64,000 nt of DNA from Prolixibacter bellariivorans ATCC BAA-1284. GTDB taxonomy: Bacteria; Bacteroidota; Bacteroidia; Bacteroidales; Prolixibacteraceae. The stretch is taken from positions 536,323 through 600,322 of the forward strand of contig NZ_KK211332.1 of the NCBI RefSeq assembly GCF_000621705.1, written 5' to 3'. Shown here piece by piece: positions 1 through 8,411 of the stretch. The notes below the pieces were generated by a model. The model searched no databases. It was not told the origin of the DNA and saw only the letters and a program-made list of their open reading frames with translations. The translations under genes and the position numbers were made by a program. Every line of letters begins with the position of its first letter. Positions within the stretch are counted from its first letter, which is position 1.

Positions 1-221
1 ATGTAGGCCTGTACCTTCGTTTGGTACTCTTTCTGCATAGTAGTCAGCTGACTCTCCAGCTCAGAAGCATGTTTCTGCATCGCTTTCTGAGCAGCATCAC
101 GTTCCGGCATGACCTGCAGTAGCTGGTTGAAATCGATATGCCCGAATTTATATGTCTGTGCTGAAGCGCTACCGGCGAAAAGGGCTACGAAAAGTACTAT
201 TACCTTTAAAATGTTTCTCAT
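1..221 (-). CDS. Skp/OmpH-family periplasmic chaperone (second copy, cut by window edge)
   Basis: The first 73 codons of an OmpH/Skp-type protein are present; the 3' part lies outside the window. It starts MRNILKVIVLFVALFAGSASA, a typical Sec signal peptide with cleavage after the second Ala-rich stretch, and continues with a segment like the start of the mature Skp fold (GHIDFNQLL) and a coiled-coil-forming stretch rich in Lys, Gln and Glu. Skp chaperones hold unfolded outer-membrane barrels in the periplasm for delivery to BamA. It follows another skp-like gene by 41 bp on the same strand and is probably the last or a late gene of the porG-uppS-bamA-skp operon. Confidence 0.85.
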   Translation of the reverse strand, partial: MRNILKVIVLFVALFAGSASAQTYKFGHIDFNQLLQVMPERDAAQKAMQKHASELESQLTTMQKEYQTKVQAY

Positions 222-262
222 ACTTGACTGATTTAACAAATTATTTCGCATAAATATAGATA

Positions 263-778
263 TTAATTCTTATATCCAAGTTTCTGCAGTACCTGATCAC
301 TTAAATCGTATTTGGGATTCGTATACAGCATACTCATACCCGAAGAACGGTCAAAGATTACGGCATAACTACCTTGTTCCGCAATTTCCTGGATTGCATT
401 ATAAACGTCGTCCTGAATAGGTTTAATCAGCGCCTCTCGCTTTTTATACAAATCCCCCTCAGGGCCAAAATACTGCCGCTGCAGTTTCTTGTATTCTTTC
501 TCTTTCGAAACGATGACATCCTCCCGACGGCGTTTCATATCATCAGACAACAACACCGATTCGGCCTGAAAATCCTTGTACATTTGATCCAACTCAGCGT
601 GAAGCGTTTCCAGCTCTTTCTGATATTGCTTCGAAATTTTATCCAGTTGATCCTGCGCCGCATGGTAAGCTGGAATATTATCAAGAATATATTTTGTATC
701 GACGTAAGCATACTTTTGGGCATATGTATAGCCCACCATGCTTACTAACAGTGTAAAAAGGAGAACGATCTTTTTCAT
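263..778 (-). CDS. Skp/OmpH-family outer membrane chaperone
   Basis: A 171-residue protein of normal OmpH length. It has a signal peptide (first ~20 residues, ending YTYAQ), a short beta segment (KYAYVDTKYILDNIP) and a long charged coiled coil (about residues 45-115) that would form the tentacles of the trimeric jellyfish fold. The C-terminal part (YAVIFDRSSGMSMLY) returns to the body domain. It sits 59 bp downstream of bamA, consistent with co-transcription and a role in feeding barrels to the BAM machine. Porphyromonas and many relatives also have two skp genes after bamA. The exact client range cannot be read from the sequence. Confidence 0.92.
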   Translation of the reverse strand: MKKIVLLFTLLVSMVGYTYAQKYAYVDTKYILDNIPAYHAAQDQLDKISKQYQKELETLHAELDQMYKDFQAESVLLSDDMKRRREDVIVSKEKEYKKLQRQYFGPEGDLYKKREALIKPIQDDVYNAIQEIAEQGSYAVIFDRSSGMSMLYTNPKYDLSDQVLQKLGYKN

Positions 779-837
779 AATTCGTGTTTTGAATGAAATT
801 TCTCAAACAAAAGCAAAAACCAGACCAACTTTTCAGC

Positions 838-3417
838 TTAGAATTGCTGGCCTATGATAAAGTGGAACTGACTTCCGTTTGCGTTCGCCTTGTAAGCATC
901 ATCAAATCCGTAACCCCAGTCAAATCCCATCAAACCAAACATCGGCAGGAAGATACGGACTCCAAGACCAGCTGAACGGCGAATATCAAACGGGTTATAG
1001 TCTGAGAAATCATACCAGGAATTACCACCTTCGGCAAATGCCAACCCATAAATTGTGGCTGACTGACTCAGTGTAATCGGATAGTGAAGCTCCACCGTAA
1101 ATTTCTCATAAAGGTTACCTCCGCCAATTGGTGTTAACGAGTTATTCTCATAACCTCTCAATCCAATGACATCGCTACCGACCATACTATAACCAGACAT
1201 TCCATCACCTCCCAGCTTGAACTGCTCGAACGGAGAACGACGATCTTTATTGTAGTACCCCAAGAATCCAGCTTCAAATTTGGTTCGAAGTATTAACTTG
1301 TCATTTCTTGAAACCGGTGTATACACGTCACCTTTGAATTTCCACTTGTGATATTCGATCCATTTATATCGCTGAGATTTGGATAAATTCGGGTCAGCGT
1401 AGTTTACCCCGTCAAAAGACGAATATGGCGGCGTTAACTGAAGCGATAAAGAAAAATTGGATCCTCTACGGGTATATAATGGATTGTCAAGCGAGTTGCG
1501 CCCGAGAACCGTCTTGAAACTAAGGATATTAGAAGCCCCGTTACGAAATAGGAAATAATCCCAGTTCTGAAGATTAAACAACTGGTACGACACCTCATTG
1601 TAAAGAGTAAAGTAGTCATCAGGCCAACTCAGGCGTCGTCCTAACCCAACGGATGCACCAAACATTGTCATCTGCTGGGTAATCTGGTAATCGTACATGT
1701 TTGAGTATCCGCCATAACCACCGTAACTACTACCATAGTAACTACCGGAACCGTAACTTCCGTAACCATACGGGTTGTAGCCTCCATAGTTATAGGCGGA
1801 GTTACCACTTGTTTGTTTAGTGTAGGAAACTGATAAGCTAAATGAGTTCGGCTTCTTTCCTCCCAGCCAGGGTTCAATAAATGAAAAACTATATGACTGA
1901 TAATACGAACCGTTGGTCTGCGCACGCAAGCTCAGCGTTTGCCCGTCACCCGTTGGAAGCGGGCGCCATGCTTTTCCGTTGAAAATATTGCGAACTGAGA
2001 AGTTGGTAAATTTCAAACCAACTGTTCCCACAAACATACCGGCTCCCCAACCTCCAGAAAGCTCAATCTGGTCGTTGGCACGTTCTTCCAAATGATAGTT
2101 GATATCCACCGTTCCATCTTCAGGATGCGGAATCACTTGCGGATTAATGGTTTCAGGATTAAAGTGTCCGAGCTGAGCCAACTCCCTTACCGAACGAATA
2201 ATGTTATCCTTGCTGAAAAGCTGTCCGGGACGGGTACGCAATTCGCGGCGAGCAACGTGCTCATGCGTTTTTGTATTTCCGGAAATAATAATGCGGTTGA
2301 TGGTTGCCTGCTGCCCTTCATAAATACGCATCTCGTAATCGATGGAATCGTTTTGCACTTTCGTTTCCACCGGATTAATATTGAAGAACAGGTAACCGTG
2401 GTTCAGGTACAAATTACTTACCGCATCGTCATCTTCCCTGAGCCGCTTGTTTAGTAATTTTTGGTCGAAGATGTCGCCTTTCTTAATTCCAAGAATATGA
2501 CTCAGGTATTCTGAAGTGTAGACAGTATTACCTACCCAGCTAATATTTCTGAAATAGTAACGATCGCCTTCGCTAATCCATATTTTAATACTAACCGTAT
2601 TATCGGGATTTTTATATACTGAATCAGCCGTGATCTGGGCATCACGATAACCTTCTTCATTATATTTCTTGATAATATTTACTTTGTCTTCCCCATACTT
2701 GTCTTCCAGGAATTTCTTGGAACGGAAGAAGTGTTTCAGACCTTTATCCTTGGTCTTTTTCATGGCATGTTCCAACTGTCCTTCAGTTAATGCCTTATTT
2801 CCATAGAAGGAAATTTTCTGAATCTTCACTTTCTCCTTTTTGTTGACATTAACGTCGAGAATCACATGGTTTTCCTTGGAAGGATCATCGCGTTGAACCA
2901 CGTTCACTTCGGTATTGAAGAAGCCTTTACCATGATAGTAATTGAGAATCTGACGTTGTGCATTGTTAATCAGGTTATCGGTAACCTGACCACCAATAAT
3001 AAGCAATACCTTCTTCTCAATTTCGTCCTTTTCACCCTTAGTCACACCATTATAGTTAACCTGAGACAATCGGGGACGCTCCTGAAGATAGATATTGAGC
3101 CAAATTTTGTTACCAACAATTTTCGTTGCGGTAATTTTCACGTCGGAAAATAATCCCTGACGCCAATATTTTTTAATCGCGGCAGTAATTTTATCGCCGG
3201 GCACGGAGACTTCGTCTCCTACCTGCAAGCCGGAAAGCTTTTTAAGGACTTCTTTATCCAGAAAACGAATTCCACTAATTTCGATGCCACCAATGGTATA
3301 CATTTTCTGGCTGTCGTAATAAATGGAAAAGTTGGTACTGTCGGCTACCACCTGGGCAAAAACACCTGCACTACTACTAAAAATTAAAAGGAAAAAGAGT
3401 ATCAGTTTTTTGTACAT
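838..3417 (-). CDS. bamA: Outer membrane protein assembly factor BamA
   Basis: The core outer-membrane insertase. I place the start at 3417 (MYKKLILFFLLIFSSS...), which gives a signal peptide ending in VFAQ and an 859-residue protein; the open frame continues upstream but only by running into uppS. Consecutive POTRA domains fill roughly residues 30-420 (for example IGGIEISGIRFLDKEVL, KVKIQKISFYGNKAL, INRIIISGNTKT). The C-terminal half is a 16-strand Omp85 barrel ending HFIIGQQF with a terminal Phe. The barrel carries an unusual Tyr/Gly/Ser-rich insertion (about bases 1695-1800). It starts 1 bp after the uppS stop, so it is translationally close to uppS, and two skp genes follow. Confidence 0.96.
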   Translation of the reverse strand: MYKKLILFFLLIFSSSAGVFAQVVADSTNFSIYYDSQKMYTIGGIEISGIRFLDKEVLKKLSGLQVGDEVSVPGDKITAAIKKYWRQGLFSDVKITATKIVGNKIWLNIYLQERPRLSQVNYNGVTKGEKDEIEKKVLLIIGGQVTDNLINNAQRQILNYYHGKGFFNTEVNVVQRDDPSKENHVILDVNVNKKEKVKIQKISFYGNKALTEGQLEHAMKKTKDKGLKHFFRSKKFLEDKYGEDKVNIIKKYNEEGYRDAQITADSVYKNPDNTVSIKIWISEGDRYYFRNISWVGNTVYTSEYLSHILGIKKGDIFDQKLLNKRLREDDDAVSNLYLNHGYLFFNINPVETKVQNDSIDYEMRIYEGQQATINRIIISGNTKTHEHVARRELRTRPGQLFSKDNIIRSVRELAQLGHFNPETINPQVIPHPEDGTVDINYHLEERANDQIELSGGWGAGMFVGTVGLKFTNFSVRNIFNGKAWRPLPTGDGQTLSLRAQTNGSYYQSYSFSFIEPWLGGKKPNSFSLSVSYTKQTSGNSAYNYGGYNPYGYGSYGSGSYYGSSYGGYGGYSNMYDYQITQQMTMFGASVGLGRRLSWPDDYFTLYNEVSYQLFNLQNWDYFLFRNGASNILSFKTVLGRNSLDNPLYTRRGSNFSLSLQLTPPYSSFDGVNYADPNLSKSQRYKWIEYHKWKFKGDVYTPVSRNDKLILRTKFEAGFLGYYNKDRRSPFEQFKLGGDGMSGYSMVGSDVIGLRGYENNSLTPIGGGNLYEKFTVELHYPITLSQSATIYGLAFAEGGNSWYDFSDYNPFDIRRSAGLGVRIFLPMFGLMGFDWGYGFDDAYKANANGSQFHFIIGQQF

Positions 3418-3418
3418 G

Positions 3419-4159
3419 TCAGATTCTGATTTGTTCACTAGTTTTACCAAACCTTCTCTCTCGCTGCTGGAAATCGGCAATGGCTTCAAATAAGTCATCT
3501 TTTCTAAAATCGGGCCATAATTTTGTGGTGAAATAAAATTCCGTATAAGCAATCTGCCACAGCAGGAAATTACTTACCCGGTATTCTCCACTGGTTCGAA
3601 TCAACAATTCCGGATCAGGTATCCCTTTTGTTGTGAGATAATTATCGAAAAGGTTTTCATCAATCTGAGTGGTCTTTATTTTTTCGCTACAGGAATCCTC
3701 CACCAAACGACGCACGGCATTCAGAATTTCCCATCGACCTGAATAACTCAGGGCCAATACAAGATTCAATCCAGTGTTTTCTGATGTCAGAACCATTGCT
3801 TCCTGCAACTTGATACGGGCGTTTTCAGGCAGGCTATCCGTATCTCCAATGGTCATCAGTTTTACATTATTCTTATTTAAATTCTCCGCTTCACTAGTAA
3901 TAGCATGAACAAGGAGCGACATCAGCGCCTCCACCTCCTCTTTGGGACGACTCCAGTTTTCGGTCGAGAATGCATAAAGCGTCAAATACTTCAAGCCAGC
4001 TTCACCAGCACCTTCAACCGTTGAACGCACTGCTTCCACACCTTGCTCATGACCAAAGATCCGCTCATTCCCATGTTGTCGTGCCCATCTTCCATTGCCA
4101 TCCATTATTATGGCAACGTGATTCGGCATGTACTCCTTATTCAATTTATTAATTCCCAT
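3419..4159 (-). CDS. uppS: Undecaprenyl diphosphate synthase (isoprenyl transferase)
   Basis: Cis-prenyltransferase that condenses isopentenyl diphosphate onto farnesyl diphosphate to make the C55 lipid carrier for peptidoglycan and O-antigen. The diagnostic block NHVAIIMDGNGRWA holds the catalytic Asp and pyrophosphate-binding residues near residue 20. FSTENWSRPKEEV and the C-terminal DPELLIRTSGEYRVSNFLLWQ block follow. The start at 4159 (MGINKLNKEY) gives 246 residues, the usual size; an upstream Met at 4189 would overlap the porG stop. It is the second gene of the porG-uppS-bamA-skp-skp cluster, so lipid carrier and outer-membrane assembly are co-expressed. Confidence 0.96.
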   Translation of the reverse strand: MGINKLNKEYMPNHVAIIMDGNGRWARQHGNERIFGHEQGVEAVRSTVEGAGEAGLKYLTLYAFSTENWSRPKEEVEALMSLLVHAITSEAENLNKNNVKLMTIGDTDSLPENARIKLQEAMVLTSENTGLNLVLALSYSGRWEILNAVRRLVEDSCSEKIKTTQIDENLFDNYLTTKGIPDPELLIRTSGEYRVSNFLLWQIAYTEFYFTTKLWPDFRKDDLFEAIADFQQRERRFGKTSEQIRI

Positions 4160-4170
4160 TTTCTTAATCA

Positions 4171-5064
4171 CTAGTCGTATACCGGACAATTCTTTTTACC
4201 GTCCCACAACAAGATGATGAAGGAAACAGTAAACGTTGACAACCAGTCGTTATTATGCAAGGTACTGGACGAGAACTTATCAACATAGCCGGCATATGTT
4301 TGCCTGACTCCTGTTGGATCCGTTGGATCCGGTACCATGGATGTGTCGAAGTAATGGAACCGAATCGGATCATCCAGATTGTCGATATTGTCCGTAAAGG
4401 TTTTCCGAACCATCGCTTCTACATTGATGGCAAAAATATCGGAAATATTCCACTTTACACCCATCCCAACCGGAATAACCGGAGAAAAAGCATCTAACCC
4501 ATTAGTAGTGTGTCCATTTGCATCAACATAGGCATTATAAAAAAAATTGCCGCCCTGAGGAATTCTCGGCTGCTGATTCAAAATTAACGTACCACTACCG
4601 TTTGCCCTTGTGTACATTACGCCTATTCCAGCAGATATATAAGGTGTAAAGGAAGCCTTTTTGCTTCCCAGTTCATAATCTTTAAAATTGAACTCAAAAA
4701 TCCCTTCGAGCATCTGGATGGATCGTTGAAATGAATAATACTGCGATAAATCACGTGGGTAATGATATGCCAATGAATTCTGAAAAGTAAATCCCAAATC
4801 GGGCTGCGAAAGATACACATCGTTGTATATTCCTTTCACATTCATTGAGGCAATCATCAACTGTGCCTTTACCGCCATTCGTTTATTCATATTCCAACGC
4901 GCAAATACGCCAAAAGCCGGTGAAAGCGACTTCATGTAATCAACCTGCTGAACATCTCCCCAATAAAATGCTAACCCAGTCATAAGACCGAGATCCGCAG
5001 TTTTCTGAGCCTGAACCTTCATACCGGTCAGGAAAATTGCCGTAATGATTAGCAGTTTCTTCAT
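4171..5064 (-). CDS. porG: PorG/DUF6089-family outer membrane beta-barrel protein
   Basis: A 297-residue protein with a signal peptide (MKKLLIITAIFLTGMKVQAQ) followed by alternating beta strands such as DLGLMTGLAFYWGDVQQ and FAINVEAMVRKTFTDNIDNLDD, as in the DUF6089 barrel family. In Porphyromonas the gene at this place, directly upstream of uppS and bamA, is porG, an outer-membrane part of the type IX secretion system; gene order and fold support the same family here. I chose the start at 5064 because a TAnnTTTG promoter box lies at 5149-5156 and would exclude the longer frame beginning at 5142. Whether it serves T9SS here is not shown: no other por gene is in the window. Confidence 0.75.
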   Translation of the reverse strand: MKKLLIITAIFLTGMKVQAQKTADLGLMTGLAFYWGDVQQVDYMKSLSPAFGVFARWNMNKRMAVKAQLMIASMNVKGIYNDVYLSQPDLGFTFQNSLAYHYPRDLSQYYSFQRSIQMLEGIFEFNFKDYELGSKKASFTPYISAGIGVMYTRANGSGTLILNQQPRIPQGGNFFYNAYVDANGHTTNGLDAFSPVIPVGMGVKWNISDIFAINVEAMVRKTFTDNIDNLDDPIRFHYFDTSMVPDPTDPTGVRQTYAGYVDKFSSSTLHNNDWLSTFTVSFIILLWDGKKNCPVYD

Positions 5065-5148
5065 CCAGTTTAAATTATTGAGCCGACAATTTAAAACCGT
5101 TCTGTTGAATATATCAGTCCAAAATTCATCTGTCCGACTCAAGGTTTA

Positions 5149-5156
5149 CAAATGTA
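5149..5156 (-). promoter_or_regulatory. Putative -7 box of the porG-uppS-bamA-skp operon
   Basis: The minus strand reads TACATTTG, a full match to the Bacteroidota -7 consensus TAnnTTTG. No clear TTG at the expected -33 spacing was seen. It would start transcription near 5143 and give porG a leader of about 80 nt. Confidence 0.5.
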
Positions 5157-5241
5157 ATAGATTCGCAGAATTTTCCTTCCGCTCTTACCATAATAAACCG
5201 ATAAAAGCGTGAAAAATTGCATCTTTAACCGGATAAAGAAT

Positions 5242-6120
5242 TCAGTTTCGACGATCGACTCCCCACATTAATTTGGTTCGTAATGTTCCGTAAAAACTGT
5301 GATTGAAAAGTTTGAGAACCTTAATACCGAAATCGGCTTTACGTAATCGAATTTCCTTTCCCGATTCACATACAGCTGAACGGGAATCAAGTGTGGTCAT
5401 AAAACGACCACCCCGCCCCTCAACCGTCAATGTAATTTGTTGGTAATCGGGAATGACTACCGGCCGGATATTCAAATTATGCGGCGCAATCGGACTAATG
5501 ATGAAATTCGAAGCCACCGGCGGTATCACCGGACCTCCTACACTTAGCGAATAAGCGGTTGAACCGGTTGGTGTCGATACGATTAATCCGTCGGCCCAAT
5601 AGGAATTTAAAAACTCATCCCCCACTTGGGTATGAACTGTTATCATTTGCGAAGTATCCCTCTTATGCACTGTGAATTCATTCAGCGCATACGGGAAATC
5701 GGCTAACGTACCATTATCGTCTTCCAGCTTTATCAAAGAACGCGTTTGCAGACGATAGCGTCCTGCGAACAGGTCCTCTAGGGCATACTCCAGTTCCTCC
5801 TGGGCAATGTCGGCTAAAAATCCCAGCCTTCCACTGTTTATCCCCACCATTGGAATTCCGGAGTCACGAACAAACGAAACACCCTCCAGAAAAGTTCCAT
5901 CTCCACCAATACTGAAAAAGAAATCTACATTCTTCAGTTCTTCCGGCGTAGAGAAGTCTCCCGGCACAGCCGGATCGCACTTAACCTCCTTGCAGAGATA
6001 TTCGGCGAAAGGCTGATAGATTACCACATCTACATTGTGTAGATGCAGAATGTCAAACAAACGTTTCAGACTATCGTAAAAAACCGGATTAATTGTTCTA
6101 CCGAATATGGCTATTCTCAT
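5242..6120 (-). CDS. nadK: NAD kinase
   Basis: ATP-dependent kinase making NADP from NAD, cytosolic. A 292-residue protein with the family hallmarks: FFSIGGDGTFLEG (the GGDG phosphate-binding motif, about residue 70-80), GINSGRLGFLAD, NEFTVHKR, and the DGLIVSTPTGSTAYSLSVGGP block that binds NAD. The C terminus has the usual beta-rich domain. It lies 15 bp downstream of a CBS-domain gene on the same strand, so the two are probably co-transcribed; NAD kinase and a nucleotide-sensing CBS protein would make a sensible pair, but that link is inference. Confidence 0.96.
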   Translation of the reverse strand: MRIAIFGRTINPVFYDSLKRLFDILHLHNVDVVIYQPFAEYLCKEVKCDPAVPGDFSTPEELKNVDFFFSIGGDGTFLEGVSFVRDSGIPMVGINSGRLGFLADIAQEELEYALEDLFAGRYRLQTRSLIKLEDDNGTLADFPYALNEFTVHKRDTSQMITVHTQVGDEFLNSYWADGLIVSTPTGSTAYSLSVGGPVIPPVASNFIISPIAPHNLNIRPVVIPDYQQITLTVEGRGGRFMTTLDSRSAVCESGKEIRLRKADFGIKVLKLFNHSFYGTLRTKLMWGVDRRN

Positions 6121-6135
6121 GAATTGCAGGCATTT

Positions 6136-6804
6136 TCAAGTATTCAGATAACGCATAAACTGATCGAAGCGATCATCATACAGATTATTTATGCGCGAAT
6201 CGTCCATGTATGTGGCCTTAATATTGTAATCGTAACGGGTGAATGTTTGTATGACACCCGACAAATCCATTTTGTTCAATTTGATGGTCACGTCCAGTTC
6301 CTTGCTCGATTCGGATGGGCGGCTTACATAGAAACTAAGTATCTTGGCATCATTGCTTTCCACAATCTGTGCAATTTGCGAAAGCGAGTAATCGGTTTTA
6401 CACAATTCCAGCACTATAATTCCGCCAGGCTCGTTTACGGCCACCAAATCCGACAGTTTCCGGTTCACTTCCCTTTGCGAAATGGCTCCCATATAAGAGT
6501 GATCCATATCGAGTACCGGAACAACGGTCACACCGCATTGCGAAGCAATACCGACGACCTCAAAAATATGCTGATTTCGATGCACATGCGGCTGCGGCAT
6601 ATTAATACCATATTGTTCAATTTGTTCCTCAAAATTGTCAGCATTATATATATCCTGATCGGATATAATGCCAAAATATTCCGCACCATTCACTACCGGA
6701 AGATGGTTCACATGAAACACCTCCATTAAATTCAGAGCTTTAAGTCCTGTTTCTTCAAGACTTACTGTCGGAATACTGTCGGATATGAGTTCGCTGGCAG
6801 TCAC
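6136..6804 (-). CDS. CBS domain-containing protein
   Basis: A 222-residue protein with two CBS motifs in the N-terminal half (about residues 1-60, with HLPVVNGAEYFGIISDQDI, and 75-125, with TVVPVLDMDHSYMGAISQREV). The C-terminal half looks like an ACT-like regulatory domain (GGIIVLELCKTDYSLSQIAQIVE...). CBS pairs usually bind adenine nucleotides. The only sensible start is GTG at 6804; no ATG lies upstream in frame. It is divergent from pdxJ (68 bp apart) and immediately upstream of nadK. No catalytic domain is fused, so it is probably a regulator; its partner is unknown. Confidence 0.85.
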   Translation of the reverse strand: MTASELISDSIPTVSLEETGLKALNLMEVFHVNHLPVVNGAEYFGIISDQDIYNADNFEEQIEQYGINMPQPHVHRNQHIFEVVGIASQCGVTVVPVLDMDHSYMGAISQREVNRKLSDLVAVNEPGGIIVLELCKTDYSLSQIAQIVESNDAKILSFYVSRPSESSKELDVTIKLNKMDLSGVIQTFTRYDYNIKATYMDDSRINNLYDDRFDQFMRYLNT

Positions 6805-6840
6805 AATATGATATATTTATTTATTCATTTGCAATCTAAA

Positions 6841-6869
6841 TTGTAAATTGCGCATTCAATCAATATTTG
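6841..6869 (+). promoter_or_regulatory. Putative pdxJ promoter
   Basis: TTG (6841-6843), 18 bp, then AATATTTG (6862-6869), one mismatch to TAnnTTTG. The expected start point falls at or next to the pdxJ ATG codons (6873 and 6876), which would make the mRNA leaderless or nearly so. Confidence 0.35.
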
Positions 6870-6872
6870 TAA

Positions 6873-7589
6873 ATGATGACACGCTTAAGTGTAAATATAA
6901 ATAAAATAGCAACACTACGAAATTCGCGGGGAGGCAATATTCCCAACGTTTTGGAGGCTGCCATGAACTGTGAGAAATTTGGAGCCGAAGGAGTTACCGT
7001 ACACCCCCGCCCGGATGAACGACATATCCGTTACAACGATGTTCGGGAGATTCGCCCACTGATTACCACCGAGTTCAACATCGAAGGATATCCTTCCAAA
7101 AAATTTATGGATTTGGTACTGGAAGTGAAACCTCATCAGGTAACACTTGTCCCCGATGGCCCTGATGCATTGACCTCCAATGCTGGTTGGAATACACTTG
7201 ACAATAAAGAGTTTCTGACAGAAATAATCGGCGAATTTAAAAAGGCAGGTATTCGTACTTCGGTTTTTGTGGGAACTGAAGCCCGCTTTATCGAAGGAGC
7301 AGCCAAAGTTGGTGCCGATAGGGTTGAATTGTATACTGAACCTTACGCCACGGATTATCCTGCTGCGCCGGAAAAAGCCATTGCACCTTTCATTCAGGCT
7401 GCTGAAGTAGCCATGGAATCGGAGTTGGGCCTGAACGCCGGTCATGATCTAAGCCTGGAGAATCTCCGCTTCTTCAATCAAAACATTCCCGGTCTGCTCG
7501 AAGTCTCTATTGGCCACGCCTTAATCTCCGAAGCCATTTATCTTGGTTTGGAATTGACTATTTTAAAATACAAAGAGTGCCTGAGGTAA
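6873..7589 (+). CDS. pdxJ: Pyridoxine 5'-phosphate synthase
   Basis: Last step of the DXP-dependent vitamin B6 pathway, condensing 1-deoxy-xylulose 5-phosphate with 3-amino-2-oxopropyl phosphate. At 238 residues it has the usual length. Visible hallmarks are LSVNINKIATLRNSRGGN at the start, GAEGVTVHPRPDERHIR with the active-site His and Arg, the catalytic Glu region FNIEGYPS, and GLNAGHDLSLENL near the C terminus. Two adjacent ATGs (6873, 6876) are possible starts. The next gene, an alpha/beta hydrolase, begins 3 bp after its stop, so they form a pair. Confidence 0.97.
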   Translation: MMTRLSVNINKIATLRNSRGGNIPNVLEAAMNCEKFGAEGVTVHPRPDERHIRYNDVREIRPLITTEFNIEGYPSKKFMDLVLEVKPHQVTLVPDGPDALTSNAGWNTLDNKEFLTEIIGEFKKAGIRTSVFVGTEARFIEGAAKVGADRVELYTEPYATDYPAAPEKAIAPFIQAAEVAMESELGLNAGHDLSLENLRFFNQNIPGLLEVSIGHALISEAIYLGLELTILKYKECLR

Positions 7590-7592
7590 TTT

Positions 7593-8411
7593 ATGCGTGT
7601 TTCACTGAAGTTTAAGAAAATGGGCTCCGGCCCGAATATGGTTATTCTGCATGGGCTATATGGCTCTTCGGATAACTGGCTCACCATCGGAAAACATCTT
7701 TCAGAATCCTATACAGTTTACCTCCTGAATCTTCGGAATCATGGTGATTCGCCCAATGCTGATGTCCATACTTTTGAAGCCATGAGCGAAGATGTGGCCG
7801 GCTTTTTCGAGGAACAGGAGCTGGATAAAGCCACCGTCCTGGGTCACAGCATGGGTGGAAAAGTGGCCATGCATTTCGCTGCTGATTACCCTGACAAGGT
7901 GAATTGCCTGATTGTTGCCGATATAGCTCCCAAAGATTACACTGAACTCGACCGATCGAAATCGAATTTCCACATGCATCAAACCATCCTGGAATTATTG
8001 GACGAGCTTGATTTAAGTCAGGTGGAAACGCGAAAGGAGATCGACCAGTATTTGGCGACCAAATTAGATGCTGTGGGGCTACGGCAATTTTTACTGAAAA
8101 ACATCAAACGCACAAAGGAAGGCAAATTCATGTGGCGCTTAAATGTTCCTGTGCTGAAAAAATATCTGCCACAAATCATTAGCGAAGTCAATGCTGAATG
8201 GTTTGAAGACAGAAAGCCCATTCTCCGCTACCCGGTGACATTTATCCGAGGCTTGAAATCGAAGTACATTAATGATGAGGATATTCCGGCGATTGAAGAA
8301 ATTTATCCGGATGCGCGCATCATCGATATTCCCGATGCAGGTCACTGGTTACACGCCGAGCAACCTAAACTGTTTCTGCAAGCAGTTTTATCGTGCGTAC
8401 AGGCGGGTTAG
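7593..8411 (+). CDS. Alpha/beta hydrolase (YbfF-like esterase)
   Basis: A 272-residue cytosolic alpha/beta hydrolase. The oxyanion motif is HGLYGSSDNW (about residues 20-29), NLRNHGDS follows, the nucleophile elbow is LGHSMGGKVAM with Ser near residue 88, and the catalytic His is in DAGHWLHAEQP near the C terminus. This set resembles the YbfF esterase subfamily. It follows pdxJ by 3 bp. Its last 24 bp overlap the 3' end of the convergent malQ gene. Substrate unknown; short-chain acyl esters or thioesters are typical for the subfamily. Confidence 0.9.
   Translation: MRVSLKFKKMGSGPNMVILHGLYGSSDNWLTIGKHLSESYTVYLLNLRNHGDSPNADVHTFEAMSEDVAGFFEEQELDKATVLGHSMGGKVAMHFAADYPDKVNCLIVADIAPKDYTELDRSKSNFHMHQTILELLDELDLSQVETRKEIDQYLATKLDAVGLRQFLLKNIKRTKEGKFMWRLNVPVLKKYLPQIISEVNAEWFEDRKPILRYPVTFIRGLKSKYINDEDIPAIEEIYPDARIIDIPDAGHWLHAEQPKLFLQAVLSCVQAG

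Noticed and set aside
3418-3552. N-terminal extension of BamA
   Set aside because: The upstream 45 codons overlap uppS and lack a signal peptide; the start at 3417 gives a perfect one.
6043-6729. 228-codon plus-strand frame opposite nadK and the CBS gene
   Set aside because: Overlaps two clear genes on the other strand and has no recognisable features.
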